From NCBI GenBank assembly GCA_019115485.1, contig DXDM01000008.1:1-50389 (forward strand): a stretch of 50,389 nucleotides of DNA, given 5' to 3'. Below the pieces are notes generated by a model. The model saw only the letters and a program-made list of their open reading frames with translations. It had not been told where the DNA came from and searched no databases. Both the position numbers and the translations under genes were made by a program. The stretch is from Candidatus Barnesiella excrementavium (GTDB lineage: Bacteria; Bacteroidota; Bacteroidia; Bacteroidales; Barnesiellaceae). Positions 28,146-37,010 of this stretch are shown here, piece by piece; positions within the stretch are counted from its first letter, which is position 1; the number at the start of each line of letters is the position of its first letter.

Positions 28146-29369
28146 CTACTCGTAAATTAACATCGACAGCTGCTCCTCCGACAACAGGTCGTTGGCGACA
28201 GCCAGCAAATCGTCGGCCGTAATCTGTTCGACCCGACGGGCTATCTCGGCCAACGAATCGAACCGGCCATAGCGCAGGAAACTCTTACCCAGGGCCAAAG
28301 CCACATTCTCCGAGTTGTCGGTCGAGACCTCGATTTGCCCGATAAACTGGCGCTTGGCGGCGGCCAATTTGGCCGGTGAGAGCCGCTGCTTGCGCAACCG
28401 TTTCAACTCGCGGCGCACCAGGTCGATACACCGGCGGGTGTCGTGATGGTCGGTACCGAAATAGATGGTAAACAGCCCCGTGTCGGTATAGGAGGTGACC
28501 GACGACTCGACCGTATAGACATAGCCGCGTTTCTCCCGCAGGCTCACATTCAGCACACTGTTCATGCCGGGACCGCCCAGCAAGTTGTTGAGCAACAGCA
28601 ACGCGCGGCGACGCGGGTCGTGCAGGTCGTAGGCCCGGGCCCCGATGATGACATGCGATTGGTGTGTATCGCGGCTGATGGTACGCGTGAATGCCGGCAC
28701 CGGCGAAGGCAACAGGCGATTCATCGCCCTGGTGGGGCGGGTCAATCCGCCCAGATAACGTTCGGCCAACGCCTTCACCCGGGCAAAAGGGGTAGCCCCC
28801 ATCGAGAAGAACACCATGTTGCCGGGGGTATAGTAGTCGGTAAGAAACTGGCGAGCTACCGCAGAAGTCATGCCGTTGAGCGACTCGACCGAGCCCAAGA
28901 TGTTACGCCCCAGCGAACACCCCTCGAAGAGCAGCGATTCGAATTCGTCGTATATCAGTTCGGTCGGTGTATCGAGATAGAGATTGATTTCGTCGGCCAC
29001 CACTTCGCGCTCCTTGGCCAGCTCCCGCTCGGGGAATTGCGAGTCGGCTACCAGGTCGCCCAGCAGCTCCATGGCCCGGGGCAGATGCACGCCCGGAAAA
29101 ATCGTGTAGACCACCGTCTCCTCCTTGGCCGTATAGGCATTCAGTTCGCCCCCCACCACCTCCATGCGGTTGAGGATATGCGACGCCCGCCGGTGGGTCG
29201 TGCCCTTGAACAGCGTGTGCTCCACAAAATGGGCCAGTCCGTTGTAAGCCTCGTTCTCATCGCGGGTGCCGGCGTTGACCGTAAACCCGCAATACGAAAC
29301 GGCCGACCGTGTGGGGCGGTGAATGAGCCGCAGACCGTTGGATAACGTACAAATCTGATATTCTTCCAT
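28146..29369 (-). CDS. M16 family zinc peptidase (PqqL/mitochondrial-processing-peptidase-like)
   Basis: This encodes a 407-residue M16 protease. The inverted zinc motif HxxEH is at 47-51 (HFVEH), with the third ligand E127 in VVADEINLY. The C-terminal homologous half has the Arg-Tyr pair in LREKRGYVYTVES. No signal peptide is seen, so it is probably cytosolic. The open frame continues 228 bases further upstream, but those codons lie across the promoter (29396-29427) and lack family similarity, so the ATG at 29369 is used. The substrate is unknown. Confidence 0.92.
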   Translation of the reverse strand: MEEYQICTLSNGLRLIHRPTRSAVSYCGFTVNAGTRDENEAYNGLAHFVEHTLFKGTTHRRASHILNRMEVVGGELNAYTAKEETVVYTIFPGVHLPRAMELLGDLVADSQFPERELAKEREVVADEINLYLDTPTELIYDEFESLLFEGCSLGRNILGSVESLNGMTSAVARQFLTDYYTPGNMVFFSMGATPFARVKALAERYLGGLTRPTRAMNRLLPSPVPAFTRTISRDTHQSHVIIGARAYDLHDPRRRALLLLNNLLGGPGMNSVLNVSLREKRGYVYTVESSVTSYTDTGLFTIYFGTDHHDTRRCIDLVRRELKRLRKQRLSPAKLAAAKRQFIGQIEVSTDNSENVALALGKSFLRYGRFDSLAEIARRVEQITADDLLAVANDLLSEEQLSMLIYE

Positions 29370-29395
29370 AAAAAACGCCCTTTTGTTAGGCGCTG

Positions 29396-29427
29396 CAAAA
29401 GTAAAACATTCCCGCCCGTCCCACAAA
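29396..29427 (-). promoter_or_regulatory. Promoter of the M16 protease gene
   Basis: On the minus strand TTTG (29427-29424), 20 bases, TACTTTTG (29403-29396): a full match to the Bacteroidota consensus, 27 bases before the start codon. It fixes the start of the protease. Confidence 0.75.
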
Positions 29428-29471
29428 AAATAGCGATAATATTCCACCCGATATGTCGATGCGGCTTCTAT

Positions 29472-29505
29472 TTTGTCCGAAAATAAGAAAATTGTCGTAT
29501 CTTTA
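29472..29505 (+). promoter_or_regulatory. Promoter of the lipoprotein-aroK unit
   Basis: TTTG (29472-29475), 22 bases, TATCTTTA (29498-29505). The predicted leader is about 85 bases and contains a small TGAACC/GGTTCA hairpin just before the start codon. Confidence 0.55.
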
Positions 29506-29596
29506 CAAAACTTAGTGCGGTTGAGAGTCGGCTTGTGGTTTGTCAGAGGCCGTAATGCAGTTTGCTTTGAACCGTAGGGGTTCACCTTAATGGACA

Positions 29597-30298
29597 ATGA
29601 AGATGAAGAGAATAATCTGGTGCGGTATCTTGCCGCTGGTTTTGTGGGGCCTTGTGGCTTGTTCGCCCGGGAAGGAGGCCCGGGAGGAGAGTGCCCGACT
29701 GTATGCCGAGGCGGTGTCGCTGCTCGATGGCGACAGTGTGTCGATAGCCGATTGTCTGGCTGCTCAGGAACTGTTGGAGCAGGCTGTCGAAGCCGACGAT
29801 GAGAATATCGAAGCCTACTTCGGAAAGGTCTTGAACGAACTGAACCTGTGGCGTCCCGACAGGGCTTACCACACAGCGTCGACCGCTATCGAGAAGATAG
29901 GCTCCGACGGAAAGAACCGCATGAAAGCCTACTTCTATACCGTGAAGGGATTTATCGCCTACGACCGGGGCGATGAGGCCGATGCCCGTGTGCAGTTGTC
30001 GGAGGCTTTGGCGCTTTACGACTCGTATCTGAAAGAGGAGCCTGCCAACATGGATTATCTGCTGAACAAGGCCGTGTTGCTGGCCGGTCTCGAAGGGAAG
30101 GAGGCTGCTTCGAGTTTTATCGTGGGGCTGCCTTTGAAAGAGTCCGACAAGCAGATGTTGAACGAGAGCCTTGCCGGGTTTGAGGTCAGCCAGTTCGGTG
30201 AGACGTGGCGGGCCAAGCACGAGGCGTTGGTCGCTGCCGGAAAGCCGGCCGTGGGCGGAGCCTCGATCGATACAGTAACCCCTATTACACAACCATGA
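29597..30298 (+). CDS. TPR-like lipoprotein
   Basis: This encodes a 233-residue envelope protein of unknown function. The signal ends in a clear lipobox (LVAC, about residues 19-22), so it is likely anchored to a membrane. The mature protein is all-helical with repeats resembling tetratricopeptide units (AVEADDENIEAYFGKVLNEL; FYTVKGFIAYDRGDEADARVQLSEALALYDSYL). The ATG at 29603 (MKRIIW) is a near-equivalent start. Its stop overlaps the aroK start by 4 bases, so the two are translated together, but no functional link is evident. Confidence 0.8.
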   Translation: MKMKRIIWCGILPLVLWGLVACSPGKEAREESARLYAEAVSLLDGDSVSIADCLAAQELLEQAVEADDENIEAYFGKVLNELNLWRPDRAYHTASTAIEKIGSDGKNRMKAYFYTVKGFIAYDRGDEADARVQLSEALALYDSYLKEEPANMDYLLNKAVLLAGLEGKEAASSFIVGLPLKESDKQMLNESLAGFEVSQFGETWRAKHEALVAAGKPAVGGASIDTVTPITQP

Positions 30299-30846
30299 AA
30301 CCAATCTTTTTAATCGGATATATGGCGGCCGGCAAGACGACCTTGGGCCGTCGGGCAGCCGAGCTTCTGCAAGTTGAGTTTATCGACCTCGATGCCTATA
30401 TCGAGGCGCGTTATCGCAAGCGGGTGGCCGACCTGTTTGCCGAGCGGGGAGAAACGGGATTCCGTGACATCGAGCGGCGCATGCTGCACGAGGTGGCCGA
30501 GTTTGACAACGTGCTGGTGTCGACGGGTGGAGGTACTCCCTGTTTTTACGACAACATGGAGTACATGCGCAGCCGGGGAGTGACGGTTTATCTGTCGGTA
30601 TCGGTGCCCACGTTGTGCCGGCGTCTGTTGCGGGCCAGAGTCAAACGTCCGCTGGTGGTGGGCAAGAGTGCCGAAGAGCTGGGCGATTACATCGCGCAGA
30701 TGTTGAAACAACGGGAGACCTATTATTTGCAGGCCGACCACACGTTCAATGCCGAGCAGTACGAGTTGACCCACTCGGTCGACGAGGCGGTGCATCGCCT
30801 CTCCCAACTCATGCAGGAGTCGGCCGGGGAGGCCTCCGCCGGATAA
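30295..30846 (+). CDS. aroK: Shikimate kinase
   Basis: This 183-residue P-loop kinase phosphorylates shikimate in the aromatic amino acid pathway. The Walker A loop GYMAAGKT is at 8-15. The shikimate-binding DLDAYIE (about 33-39), the ERGETGFRDIE segment and VSTGGGTPC follow. The ATG at 30295 overlaps the upstream stop (ATGA); the frame is open a further 90 bases upstream, inside the lipoprotein gene, but has no family similarity there. Confidence 0.95.
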   Translation: MKPIFLIGYMAAGKTTLGRRAAELLQVEFIDLDAYIEARYRKRVADLFAERGETGFRDIERRMLHEVAEFDNVLVSTGGGTPCFYDNMEYMRSRGVTVYLSVSVPTLCRRLLRARVKRPLVVGKSAEELGDYIAQMLKQRETYYLQADHTFNAEQYELTHSVDEAVHRLSQLMQESAGEASAG

Positions 30847-30919
30847 CCGGGAGCGCAAGCACCTCTCTAAGAAGATTGGCCATTTAACCTATAATCAGAA
30901 TCTAAAAAACGAGACATAT

Positions 30920-32119
30920 ATGGCAGGTGATGATTTTGCATGCCGTTCCAATGTGGGGGTGGCACCCCAAGAACAGTTGCTGGGGGTAAAACCCGGCAAT
31001 CGACATTTGTCGATAGGCTTGCCGGCCGAGCACAACGGCGGGGAGAAGCGTTTCCCGCTTACTCCCGAGGGGGTTGCCCTGCTTACTCGCGAAGGGTTTG
31101 CTGTACTCATCGAGCGGGGAGCGGGCGAGGGTATCAAATACTCCGACCTGCACTATACCGAAGCCGGGGCCCAGGCGGTCGAGCCTGCCGAGGTATTCCG
31201 ATGCGACGTGGTGCTTAAAATCACGCCTCTCAATGAGGAGGAAGCCTCCTTGATTCGTCCGGGTGGGCTCCTGCTCACGCTGCTGCAACCGCAATATCAA
31301 TCGGCGGCGGTCCTCAAAGTGCTGATGCAGAAACGGGTGACGGCCGTGGCGATAGACCGGGTGGCCGATGACCGGGGGCGTTATCTCTTTGCCGACATTC
31401 TCGACGAGATTGACGGTCGGGCAGCTATCGTACTGGCCTCGGAGTTGCTGAGCAACCGCAGTGGCGGAAAGGGGGTGCTGCTGGGCGGTGTACCCGGTGT
31501 GGCTGCCGCCGAGGTGCTGATTGTCGGCGGTGGGCTGGCCGGACGTGCAGCGGCCCGTGCCGCAAGCGGACTGGGGGCGTTGGTGCGTGTTTTCGACAAC
31601 GATTTCTATCGGTTGCGGGCTACCCAGCTTGAAGTAGGCCCTTCGGTCTTCACCTCGAACATGCACCCGCACGTGCTGGAAAACGCCATGCGCTCGGCCG
31701 ATGTGGTTATCGGTACCGAGGTGCCCGACCGGGGACGGCTGGGCATGAACTACGTCGAGATGATGAAACGGGGTACCCTGCTCTTTGACCTGTGCATGGA
31801 CCAGGGCGGTTGTTTCGAAACGTCGAGTTGCAGCGAGGCCCCGTGTAACAAAGTGTATGAGCAGTGCGGTGTGCTGCACTACTGCCTGTCGAGCGTGGGC
31901 AGCGCCGTGGCACGCACGGCGTCGATGGCCCTGAGCAACCTGCTGGTGCCCCTGTTGATGGAGTTGAACGACCCGGCCATGCTCTATGGCCACATCAAGA
32001 CCGACGACCGGCTGCGCAATGCCGTCTATCTGTTCGGTGGAAAGCTCACGCACAAGGAGTTGAGCCTGCGATTAGGCTTGCCCTATTACGATATGGCCCT
32101 TTTCATGTCGATGTTTTAA
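30920..32119 (+). CDS. Alanine dehydrogenase / PNT family NAD-binding protein
   Basis: This 399-residue protein has the two-domain fold of alanine dehydrogenase and the transhydrogenase alpha subunit. The N-terminal Arg (R44 in GEKRFPLTPEGV) and Lys (K100 in DVVLKITP) of the substrate site are kept. The Rossmann loop VLIVGGGLAGRAAARAA and LLFDLCMDQGG with the catalytic-region Asp are clear. The position that holds the catalytic His of alanine dehydrogenase reads LLTLLQPQYQ, without His. The C-terminal part has six cysteines in about 40 residues. So an alanine dehydrogenase reaction is uncertain; an AlaDH-like or regulatory role is also possible. It starts 73 bases after aroK. Confidence 0.75.
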   Translation: MAGDDFACRSNVGVAPQEQLLGVKPGNRHLSIGLPAEHNGGEKRFPLTPEGVALLTREGFAVLIERGAGEGIKYSDLHYTEAGAQAVEPAEVFRCDVVLKITPLNEEEASLIRPGGLLLTLLQPQYQSAAVLKVLMQKRVTAVAIDRVADDRGRYLFADILDEIDGRAAIVLASELLSNRSGGKGVLLGGVPGVAAAEVLIVGGGLAGRAAARAASGLGALVRVFDNDFYRLRATQLEVGPSVFTSNMHPHVLENAMRSADVVIGTEVPDRGRLGMNYVEMMKRGTLLFDLCMDQGGCFETSSCSEAPCNKVYEQCGVLHYCLSSVGSAVARTASMALSNLLVPLLMELNDPAMLYGHIKTDDRLRNAVYLFGGKLTHKELSLRLGLPYYDMALFMSMF

Positions 32120-32185
32120 ATTTGAACTTTGCAAAAGTGCTTACATATTTCTATGAAAATATTTCAAATGCTTACAAAAAAACGC

Positions 32186-32193
32186 TATCTTTG
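32186..32193 (+). promoter_or_regulatory. -7 box of the korAB operon
   Basis: TATCTTTG is an exact TAnnTTTG match. TTTC, a near -33 element, lies 20 bases upstream. It sits about 60 bases before the korA start. Confidence 0.6.
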
Positions 32194-32254
32194 CTAAAAT
32201 CATTTGATATTAAAATCTAAAACGCCTCTGTTGAATTAAAAATGTAATGTAAAA

Positions 32255-34102
32255 ATGACAGAAAAAACGAATGTGAAAGTATTGGAAGAAGTCGTGGTGC
32301 GATTTTCCGGCGATTCGGGCGATGGCATGCAGTTGGCCGGAAATATTTTTTCCAATGTTTCGGCCGGTGTCGGAGATGAAATTTCGACCTTTCCCGATTA
32401 CCCGGCAGAGATTCGGGCTCCGCAAGGTACGCTGGGCGGGGTTTCCGGTTTTCAAGTTCATATAGGGCGTGGTGTCCACACCCCCGGCGATTTGGCCGAT
32501 GTGTTGGTTGCCATGAATCCCGCAGCCTTAAAGACTAATGCCCGCCATGTAAAGAGGGGTGGAGTGGTCATTATCGACTCGGACAGTTTCCGTGCCAGCG
32601 ATTTGGAAAAGGCGGCTTTCAAGACCGACGACCCCATTCAGGAGGCAGGGCTGTCGCACGCACAGATTGTACCGGTGCCCATCACTCAGATGGTCAAGGA
32701 TTCGTTGGCCGACTCGGGGCTCGACAACAAGTCGATTGTGCGATGCAAGAACATGTTTGCGCTGGGTTTGGTTTGCTGGTTGTTCGACCGTCCGCTGGAG
32801 CAGGCTCAACATTTGCTGAAAAATAAGTTTGCCAAGAAACCGGCCATCTACGAGGCCAACGCCAAAGTGATGAACGACGGTTACAACTATGGCCACAACA
32901 TACACGCGTCGGTCTCGACCTATCGGGTAGAGTCGGCGCAGGTGCGTCCCGGCATCTATACCGACGTGAACGGCAACACGGCTACGGCCTGGGGGTTGAT
33001 AGCCGCATCGGAAAAGTCGGGACTGCCCCTCTTCCTGGGCAGTTACCCCATTACTCCTGCCACCGATATTCTGCATGAACTGGCCAAACGCAAGGACTTG
33101 GGTGTGAAAGCCATTCAGGTCGAGGACGAGATTGCCGGCGTCTGCACGGCCATCGGTGCCTCGTTTGCCGGAAACCTGGCCGTAACCTCGACCTCGGGGC
33201 CCGGTCTGGCCTTGAAGAGCGAGGGTATCGGCTTGGCCGTGATGTCGGAACTGCCACTGGTGGTTATCGACGTACAACGGGGCGGCCCGTCGACGGGTCT
33301 GCCTACCAAGACCGAGCAGACCGACCTGTTGCAGGCGCTCTACGGCCGCAACGGCGAGAGCCCGGTGGTGGTGTTGGCCGCATCGACCCCGACCAACTGT
33401 TTCGATATGGCCTTCCGGGCTGCCAAGATTGCCTTGGAGCATATGACTCCCGTCATCTTGTTGACCGACGGATTTATCGGCAATGGCTCTTCGGCTTGGC
33501 GTATCCCCGACATGGACGAGTATCCCGACATTAAACCCAACTATGTGAAACCCGAACAACTGGGCGCCTGGAAACCCTACGACCGCGACGAGCGTTCGGT
33601 GCGCTACTGGGCTCGTCCGGGTCTCGAAGGTTTCATGCACCGGCTGGGCGGTCTGGAAAAAGACAGCAAGACCAGTGCCATCTCTACCGACCCCGTCAAC
33701 CACGAGAAGATGGTGCGGGCCCGTCAGCAGAAGGTCGACAACATTGCCAGCGACCTGCCGTTGCTCAACGTGCAGGGTAATCCCGATGCCGATTTGCTGG
33801 TAGTGGGCTGGGGGGGTACCTACGGTCACCTCTACTCGGCCGTCGAGGCGCTGAATGGCCAGGGCAAACCGGTGGCATTCGTTCACTTCAACTATATCAA
33901 TCCTCTGCCCCTGAATACCGAAGAGATTCTTCGCCGCTACAAGCGGGTGGTGGTGTGCGAACTGAACAACGGTCAGTTTGCCGCCTACCTGTCAGGTAAG
34001 GTGCCCGGCAAGACCTTCCTGCGGTACAACAAGATTCAGGCCCAACCTTTCATGGTGAGCGAGTTGATTGAGCATTTTACAAAGCTTTTGGAGGAGGAAT
34101 AA
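32255..34102 (+). CDS. korA: 2-oxoacid:ferredoxin oxidoreductase, fused gamma-alpha subunit
   Basis: This 615-residue subunit joins an N-terminal gamma domain (about 1-200; FSGDSGDGMQLAGNIF, FPDYPAEIRAPQGTLGGVSGFQ) to the alpha (pyrimidine-binding) domain (from about 220; GSYPITPATDILHEL, TSTSGPGLALKSEG). With KorB it decarboxylates a 2-oxoacid, most likely 2-oxoglutarate, to the acyl-CoA with reduction of ferredoxin. This fused form is usual in Bacteroidota. The korB start lies 3 bases after the stop. The 2-oxoglutarate preference is inferred from the family, not shown by a residue here. Confidence 0.93.
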   Translation: MTEKTNVKVLEEVVVRFSGDSGDGMQLAGNIFSNVSAGVGDEISTFPDYPAEIRAPQGTLGGVSGFQVHIGRGVHTPGDLADVLVAMNPAALKTNARHVKRGGVVIIDSDSFRASDLEKAAFKTDDPIQEAGLSHAQIVPVPITQMVKDSLADSGLDNKSIVRCKNMFALGLVCWLFDRPLEQAQHLLKNKFAKKPAIYEANAKVMNDGYNYGHNIHASVSTYRVESAQVRPGIYTDVNGNTATAWGLIAASEKSGLPLFLGSYPITPATDILHELAKRKDLGVKAIQVEDEIAGVCTAIGASFAGNLAVTSTSGPGLALKSEGIGLAVMSELPLVVIDVQRGGPSTGLPTKTEQTDLLQALYGRNGESPVVVLAASTPTNCFDMAFRAAKIALEHMTPVILLTDGFIGNGSSAWRIPDMDEYPDIKPNYVKPEQLGAWKPYDRDERSVRYWARPGLEGFMHRLGGLEKDSKTSAISTDPVNHEKMVRARQQKVDNIASDLPLLNVQGNPDADLLVVGWGGTYGHLYSAVEALNGQGKPVAFVHFNYINPLPLNTEEILRRYKRVVVCELNNGQFAAYLSGKVPGKTFLRYNKIQAQPFMVSELIEHFTKLLEEE

Positions 34103-34105
34103 GAT

Positions 34106-35122
34106 ATGGAAGAACAAAAGGAATATACGGCAAAAGATTATAAGAGCGATCAGTATGTGCGCTGGTGTCCCGGCTGTGGAGACCACTCGATTGTAAACGT
34201 GTTGCAAAAAGCCATGGCTACTTTGGGCATACCGCCCCACAAGACGGTGGTAGTCTCGGGTATCGGTTGTTCGTCGCGTCTGCCCTACTACATGAATACC
34301 TACGGGTTCCACACCATTCACGGGCGTGCCGCTGCGGTGGCTACCGGCGTGAAGACGGCCAACCCCGACCTGACCGTGTGGCAAATCTCGGGCGACGGCG
34401 ACTGCCTGGCTATCGGCGGTAACCACTTTATCCACTCGGTGCGTCGTAACGTCGACATCAACGTGGTGTTGATGAACAACAAGATTTACGGCCTCACCAA
34501 GGGACAGTATTCGCCCACGAGCGACCGTGGTTTCGTGACCAAGTCGTCGCCCTACGGTACGGTGGAAGACCCCTTTATCCCGGCCGAACTTGTATTCGGA
34601 GCCCGGGGTACCTTCTTTGCCCGCTCGCTCGACGTGGAGTTGTCGGTGTCGCAAGAGGTGCTGGTCGAGGCTGCCCGACACAAGGGAACCTCGGTAGTCG
34701 AACTGTTGCAGAACTGTGTCATCTTCAACAACAACATTCACAGCTATGTGGCCGACAAGGAGTTCCGGGCCGACCGCACCATTCACCTGCGCCACGGTGA
34801 GAAGATGATTTTCGGTAAAGACCATAACCGGGGGCTCGTGCTCGACGGGTATAAACTCAAAGCGGTGACTATCGGCGAGAACGGGGTTACGCTCGACGAC
34901 ATTCTGGTACACGATGCCAAGTCGCCCGGCAACTTCCTGCACCAGAGTCTGGCCATGATGGACGGACATGAGTTGCCGCTGGCTATCGGTGTGATTCGCA
35001 ACGTAGAGGCTCCCGTCTACGACCAGGAGGTGGCTCGCCAGGTCGAGGAGGTAACCGCCAAGGTGCCCTACCATTCGCTGCGTGAGTTCCTGTTGCACGG
35101 AGAGACCTGGGAGGTGAAATAA
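34106..35122 (+). CDS. korB: 2-oxoacid:ferredoxin oxidoreductase, beta subunit
   Basis: This 338-residue thiamine-diphosphate-binding subunit is the partner of KorA. RWCPGCGDHSIV (C21, C24) gives cysteines of the [4Fe-4S] cluster, and SGDGDCLAIGGNHFIHS begins the ThDP/Mg motif, closing with MNNKIYGLTKGQ. The length fits the KorB/PorB type without a ferredoxin domain. It ends in a strong terminator at 35147-35199. Confidence 0.94.
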   Translation: MEEQKEYTAKDYKSDQYVRWCPGCGDHSIVNVLQKAMATLGIPPHKTVVVSGIGCSSRLPYYMNTYGFHTIHGRAAAVATGVKTANPDLTVWQISGDGDCLAIGGNHFIHSVRRNVDINVVLMNNKIYGLTKGQYSPTSDRGFVTKSSPYGTVEDPFIPAELVFGARGTFFARSLDVELSVSQEVLVEAARHKGTSVVELLQNCVIFNNNIHSYVADKEFRADRTIHLRHGEKMIFGKDHNRGLVLDGYKLKAVTIGENGVTLDDILVHDAKSPGNFLHQSLAMMDGHELPLAIGVIRNVEAPVYDQEVARQVEEVTAKVPYHSLREFLLHGETWEVK

Positions 35123-35146
35123 TTGTCACCCTCCCTTCAACCCTAT

Positions 35147-35199
35147 ATGGCGCTCGAACCGACGGTATGACCGGCTCTTTGAGCGCCATCTCGTTTTTT
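35147..35199 (+). terminator. korAB terminator
   Basis: ATGGCGCTC (35147-35155) pairs perfectly with GAGCGCCAT (35181-35189) and a six-T run follows (35194-35199). It lies 24 bases past the korB stop. Confidence 0.7.
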
Positions 35200-35226
35200 G
35201 TCATTTTGTATAAAAAGAAACTGCTT

Positions 35227-35808
35227 ATGTCTCAGAAAAAACGGCTGGCTGTATTTGCCAGCGGCACCGGTACCAATTTTGAAGCGATAGCGACCGCCTG
35301 CGAACGGGGCCAGATTCCGGCCGAGGTGGCTCTGCTGGTGTGCGACAAACCGGCGGCGGCCGTGGTGGAACGGGCTGCCCGTCATGGTGTGGAGGTTTTT
35401 GCCTTCCAGCCCAAGTCTTTCCCCTCGAAGGCCGATATGGAGAATGCCATTGCCGATGAACTCGACCAGCGCGGCATCGATTGGGTTTGTCTGGCCGGTT
35501 ACATGCGCATCATCACCGACACGTTGCTGTCGCGTTACGGCGGGCGCATCATCAACATTCACCCGTCGCTGCTCCCCGCATTTCCCGGGGCACGGGCCGT
35601 GGAACAGGCTTTGGCCTACGGGGTGAAGGTCTATGGCGTGACGATTCACCATGTGGACCAGACGGTCGATGGCGGGCGCATTATCGCCCAGCGGGCTGTC
35701 CCCTACGAAGGGCACGACATCGACGAACTGTTCCGGCTGGTACATGCCGCCGAGCACGAGCTCTATCCCGCCACCATCGCCCGTTTGCTGGCCGGTGAGG
35801 TATCGTGA
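35227..35808 (+). CDS. purN: Phosphoribosylglycinamide formyltransferase
   Basis: This 193-residue enzyme transfers a formyl group from 10-formyl-THF to GAR in purine synthesis. ASGTGTNFEAI (phosphate loop, 11-21), AGYMRI, INIHPSLLPAFPG (catalytic Asn-His) and HHVDQTVDGG (catalytic Asp) are all in place. The frame stays open 60 bases upstream, but that part overlaps the korAB terminator, so the ATG at 35227 is chosen. It ends at a bidirectional terminator shared with mrp. Confidence 0.95.
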   Translation: MSQKKRLAVFASGTGTNFEAIATACERGQIPAEVALLVCDKPAAAVVERAARHGVEVFAFQPKSFPSKADMENAIADELDQRGIDWVCLAGYMRIITDTLLSRYGGRIINIHPSLLPAFPGARAVEQALAYGVKVYGVTIHHVDQTVDGGRIIAQRAVPYEGHDIDELFRLVHAAEHELYPATIARLLAGEVS

Positions 35809-35829
35809 GGCACGAGCGAAGAAAAAGCA

Positions 35830-35866
35830 CGAGAGCCGCGGCAAAACTGGTTTGCCGCGGCTCTCG
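35830..35866. terminator. Bidirectional terminator between purN and mrp
   Basis: CGAGAGCCGCGGCAAA (35830-35845), loop ACTGG, and the exact complement TTTGCCGCGGCTCTCG (35851-35866): a 16-base perfect stem between converging genes. Confidence 0.8.
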
Positions 35867-35898
35867 TCGTATAGGGGGAATCCTGTGCCGGATTGTGG

Positions 35899-37002
35899 TT
35901 ACTTGTGAACCTCTACCCGTTGGGTCGAGGGGCGGGTGGCGTTGCGCTCGTCGATAGCTTTGACCACAGCCTCGGCCAGCCGTTTGAAAGCCAGTCCGGT
36001 GACCGAGTCGTCGAGGGCTACGGGGTGACCCGAGTCGCCGCTCTCGCAGATGCTCTGCACGATGGGAATCTGTCCCAGCAGAGGTACTCCGGCCTCCTCG
36101 GCCAGCCGTTTGCCGCCGTCTTTGCCGAAGAGGTAGTATTTGTTCTCGGGCAGTTCGGCCGGGGTGAACCAGCTCATGTTCTCGACCAGACCCAGAATGG
36201 GGACATTCACCTTGTCGCCGGTGAACATGCTGATGCCTTTGCGGGCGTCGGCCAGGGCTACCTCCTGCGGGGTGGTAACCACGATGGCTCCCGTAATGGC
36301 GAGCGTCTGTACGAGGGTGAGGTGTATGTCGCTGGTACCCGGCGGCAGGTCGAGCACGAAGTAGTCGAGGTCGCCCCAGGCGGCGTCGGTGATGAGCTGT
36401 TTGAGGGCGTTGCTGGCCATGCCGCCACGCCAGAGCACGGCGTCGTTCTTGCGGACGAAGAAGCCGATGGAGAGTATTTTCACGCCATAGCGTTCGACGG
36501 GCAAGATGAGGTCGCGTCCGCCGATGTTCTCGGTGTAGACGTCGGTATCCTCGATGTCGAACATCGTGGGGGCCGAGGGGCCGAAGATGTCGGCGTCGAG
36601 CAGGCCTACCTTGTAGCCCAGGCGGGCCAGGGCTACGGCCAGGTTCGAGGCGATGGTCGATTTACCTACACCCCCTTTGCCCGACGACACGGCAATGATG
36701 TTCTTTACGCCGGGGAGGGGATTCTCGGGGTTGGGCCGGGCTATCTGCTTGGCCTTGACGGCGATGTTGCCCTTGATTTCCACGTCGGGGCTGACAAAGG
36801 TAAGAATGGCTGTTTCGGCCGCTTTGACTACCGAGCGGATAAAGGGGTCGTTGGGCTTCTCGAAGATGATGGAGAAGCTCACCTTGTTCCCGTCGATGCG
36901 GATATCGTCCTCGATCATGCCGTTGGCGACCAGGTCCTTTCCGTTGCCGGGATAACGCACCTTGGCCAGTGCGTCGAGTATGAGTTTAGGATATAGCTGC
37001 AT
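35899..37002 (-). CDS. mrp: Mrp/ApbC family iron-sulfur carrier ATPase
   Basis: This 367-residue P-loop ATPase carries or assembles Fe-S clusters in the cytosol. Residues 1-85 are a MIP18/DUF59-type domain. The deviant Walker A motif GKGGVGKST is at 108-116. DADIFGPSAPTMF and DLPPGTSDIHLTL follow. The C-terminal CxxC pair that bridges Fe-S clusters in many Mrp proteins is not seen: the segment reads ENMSWFTPAELPENKYYLFG. It lies 8 bases after trmB. Confidence 0.92.
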   Translation of the reverse strand: MQLYPKLILDALAKVRYPGNGKDLVANGMIEDDIRIDGNKVSFSIIFEKPNDPFIRSVVKAAETAILTFVSPDVEIKGNIAVKAKQIARPNPENPLPGVKNIIAVSSGKGGVGKSTIASNLAVALARLGYKVGLLDADIFGPSAPTMFDIEDTDVYTENIGGRDLILPVERYGVKILSIGFFVRKNDAVLWRGGMASNALKQLITDAAWGDLDYFVLDLPPGTSDIHLTLVQTLAITGAIVVTTPQEVALADARKGISMFTGDKVNVPILGLVENMSWFTPAELPENKYYLFGKDGGKRLAEEAGVPLLGQIPIVQSICESGDSGHPVALDDSVTGLAFKRLAEAVVKAIDERNATRPSTQRVEVHK

Positions 37003-37010
37003 GATATATG

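Noticed and set aside
30902..32053. 383-residue minus-strand frame opposite the alanine-dehydrogenase-like gene
   Set aside because: Gly/His/Gln-rich composition typical of a complement frame; the plus frame has a clear Rossmann motif.
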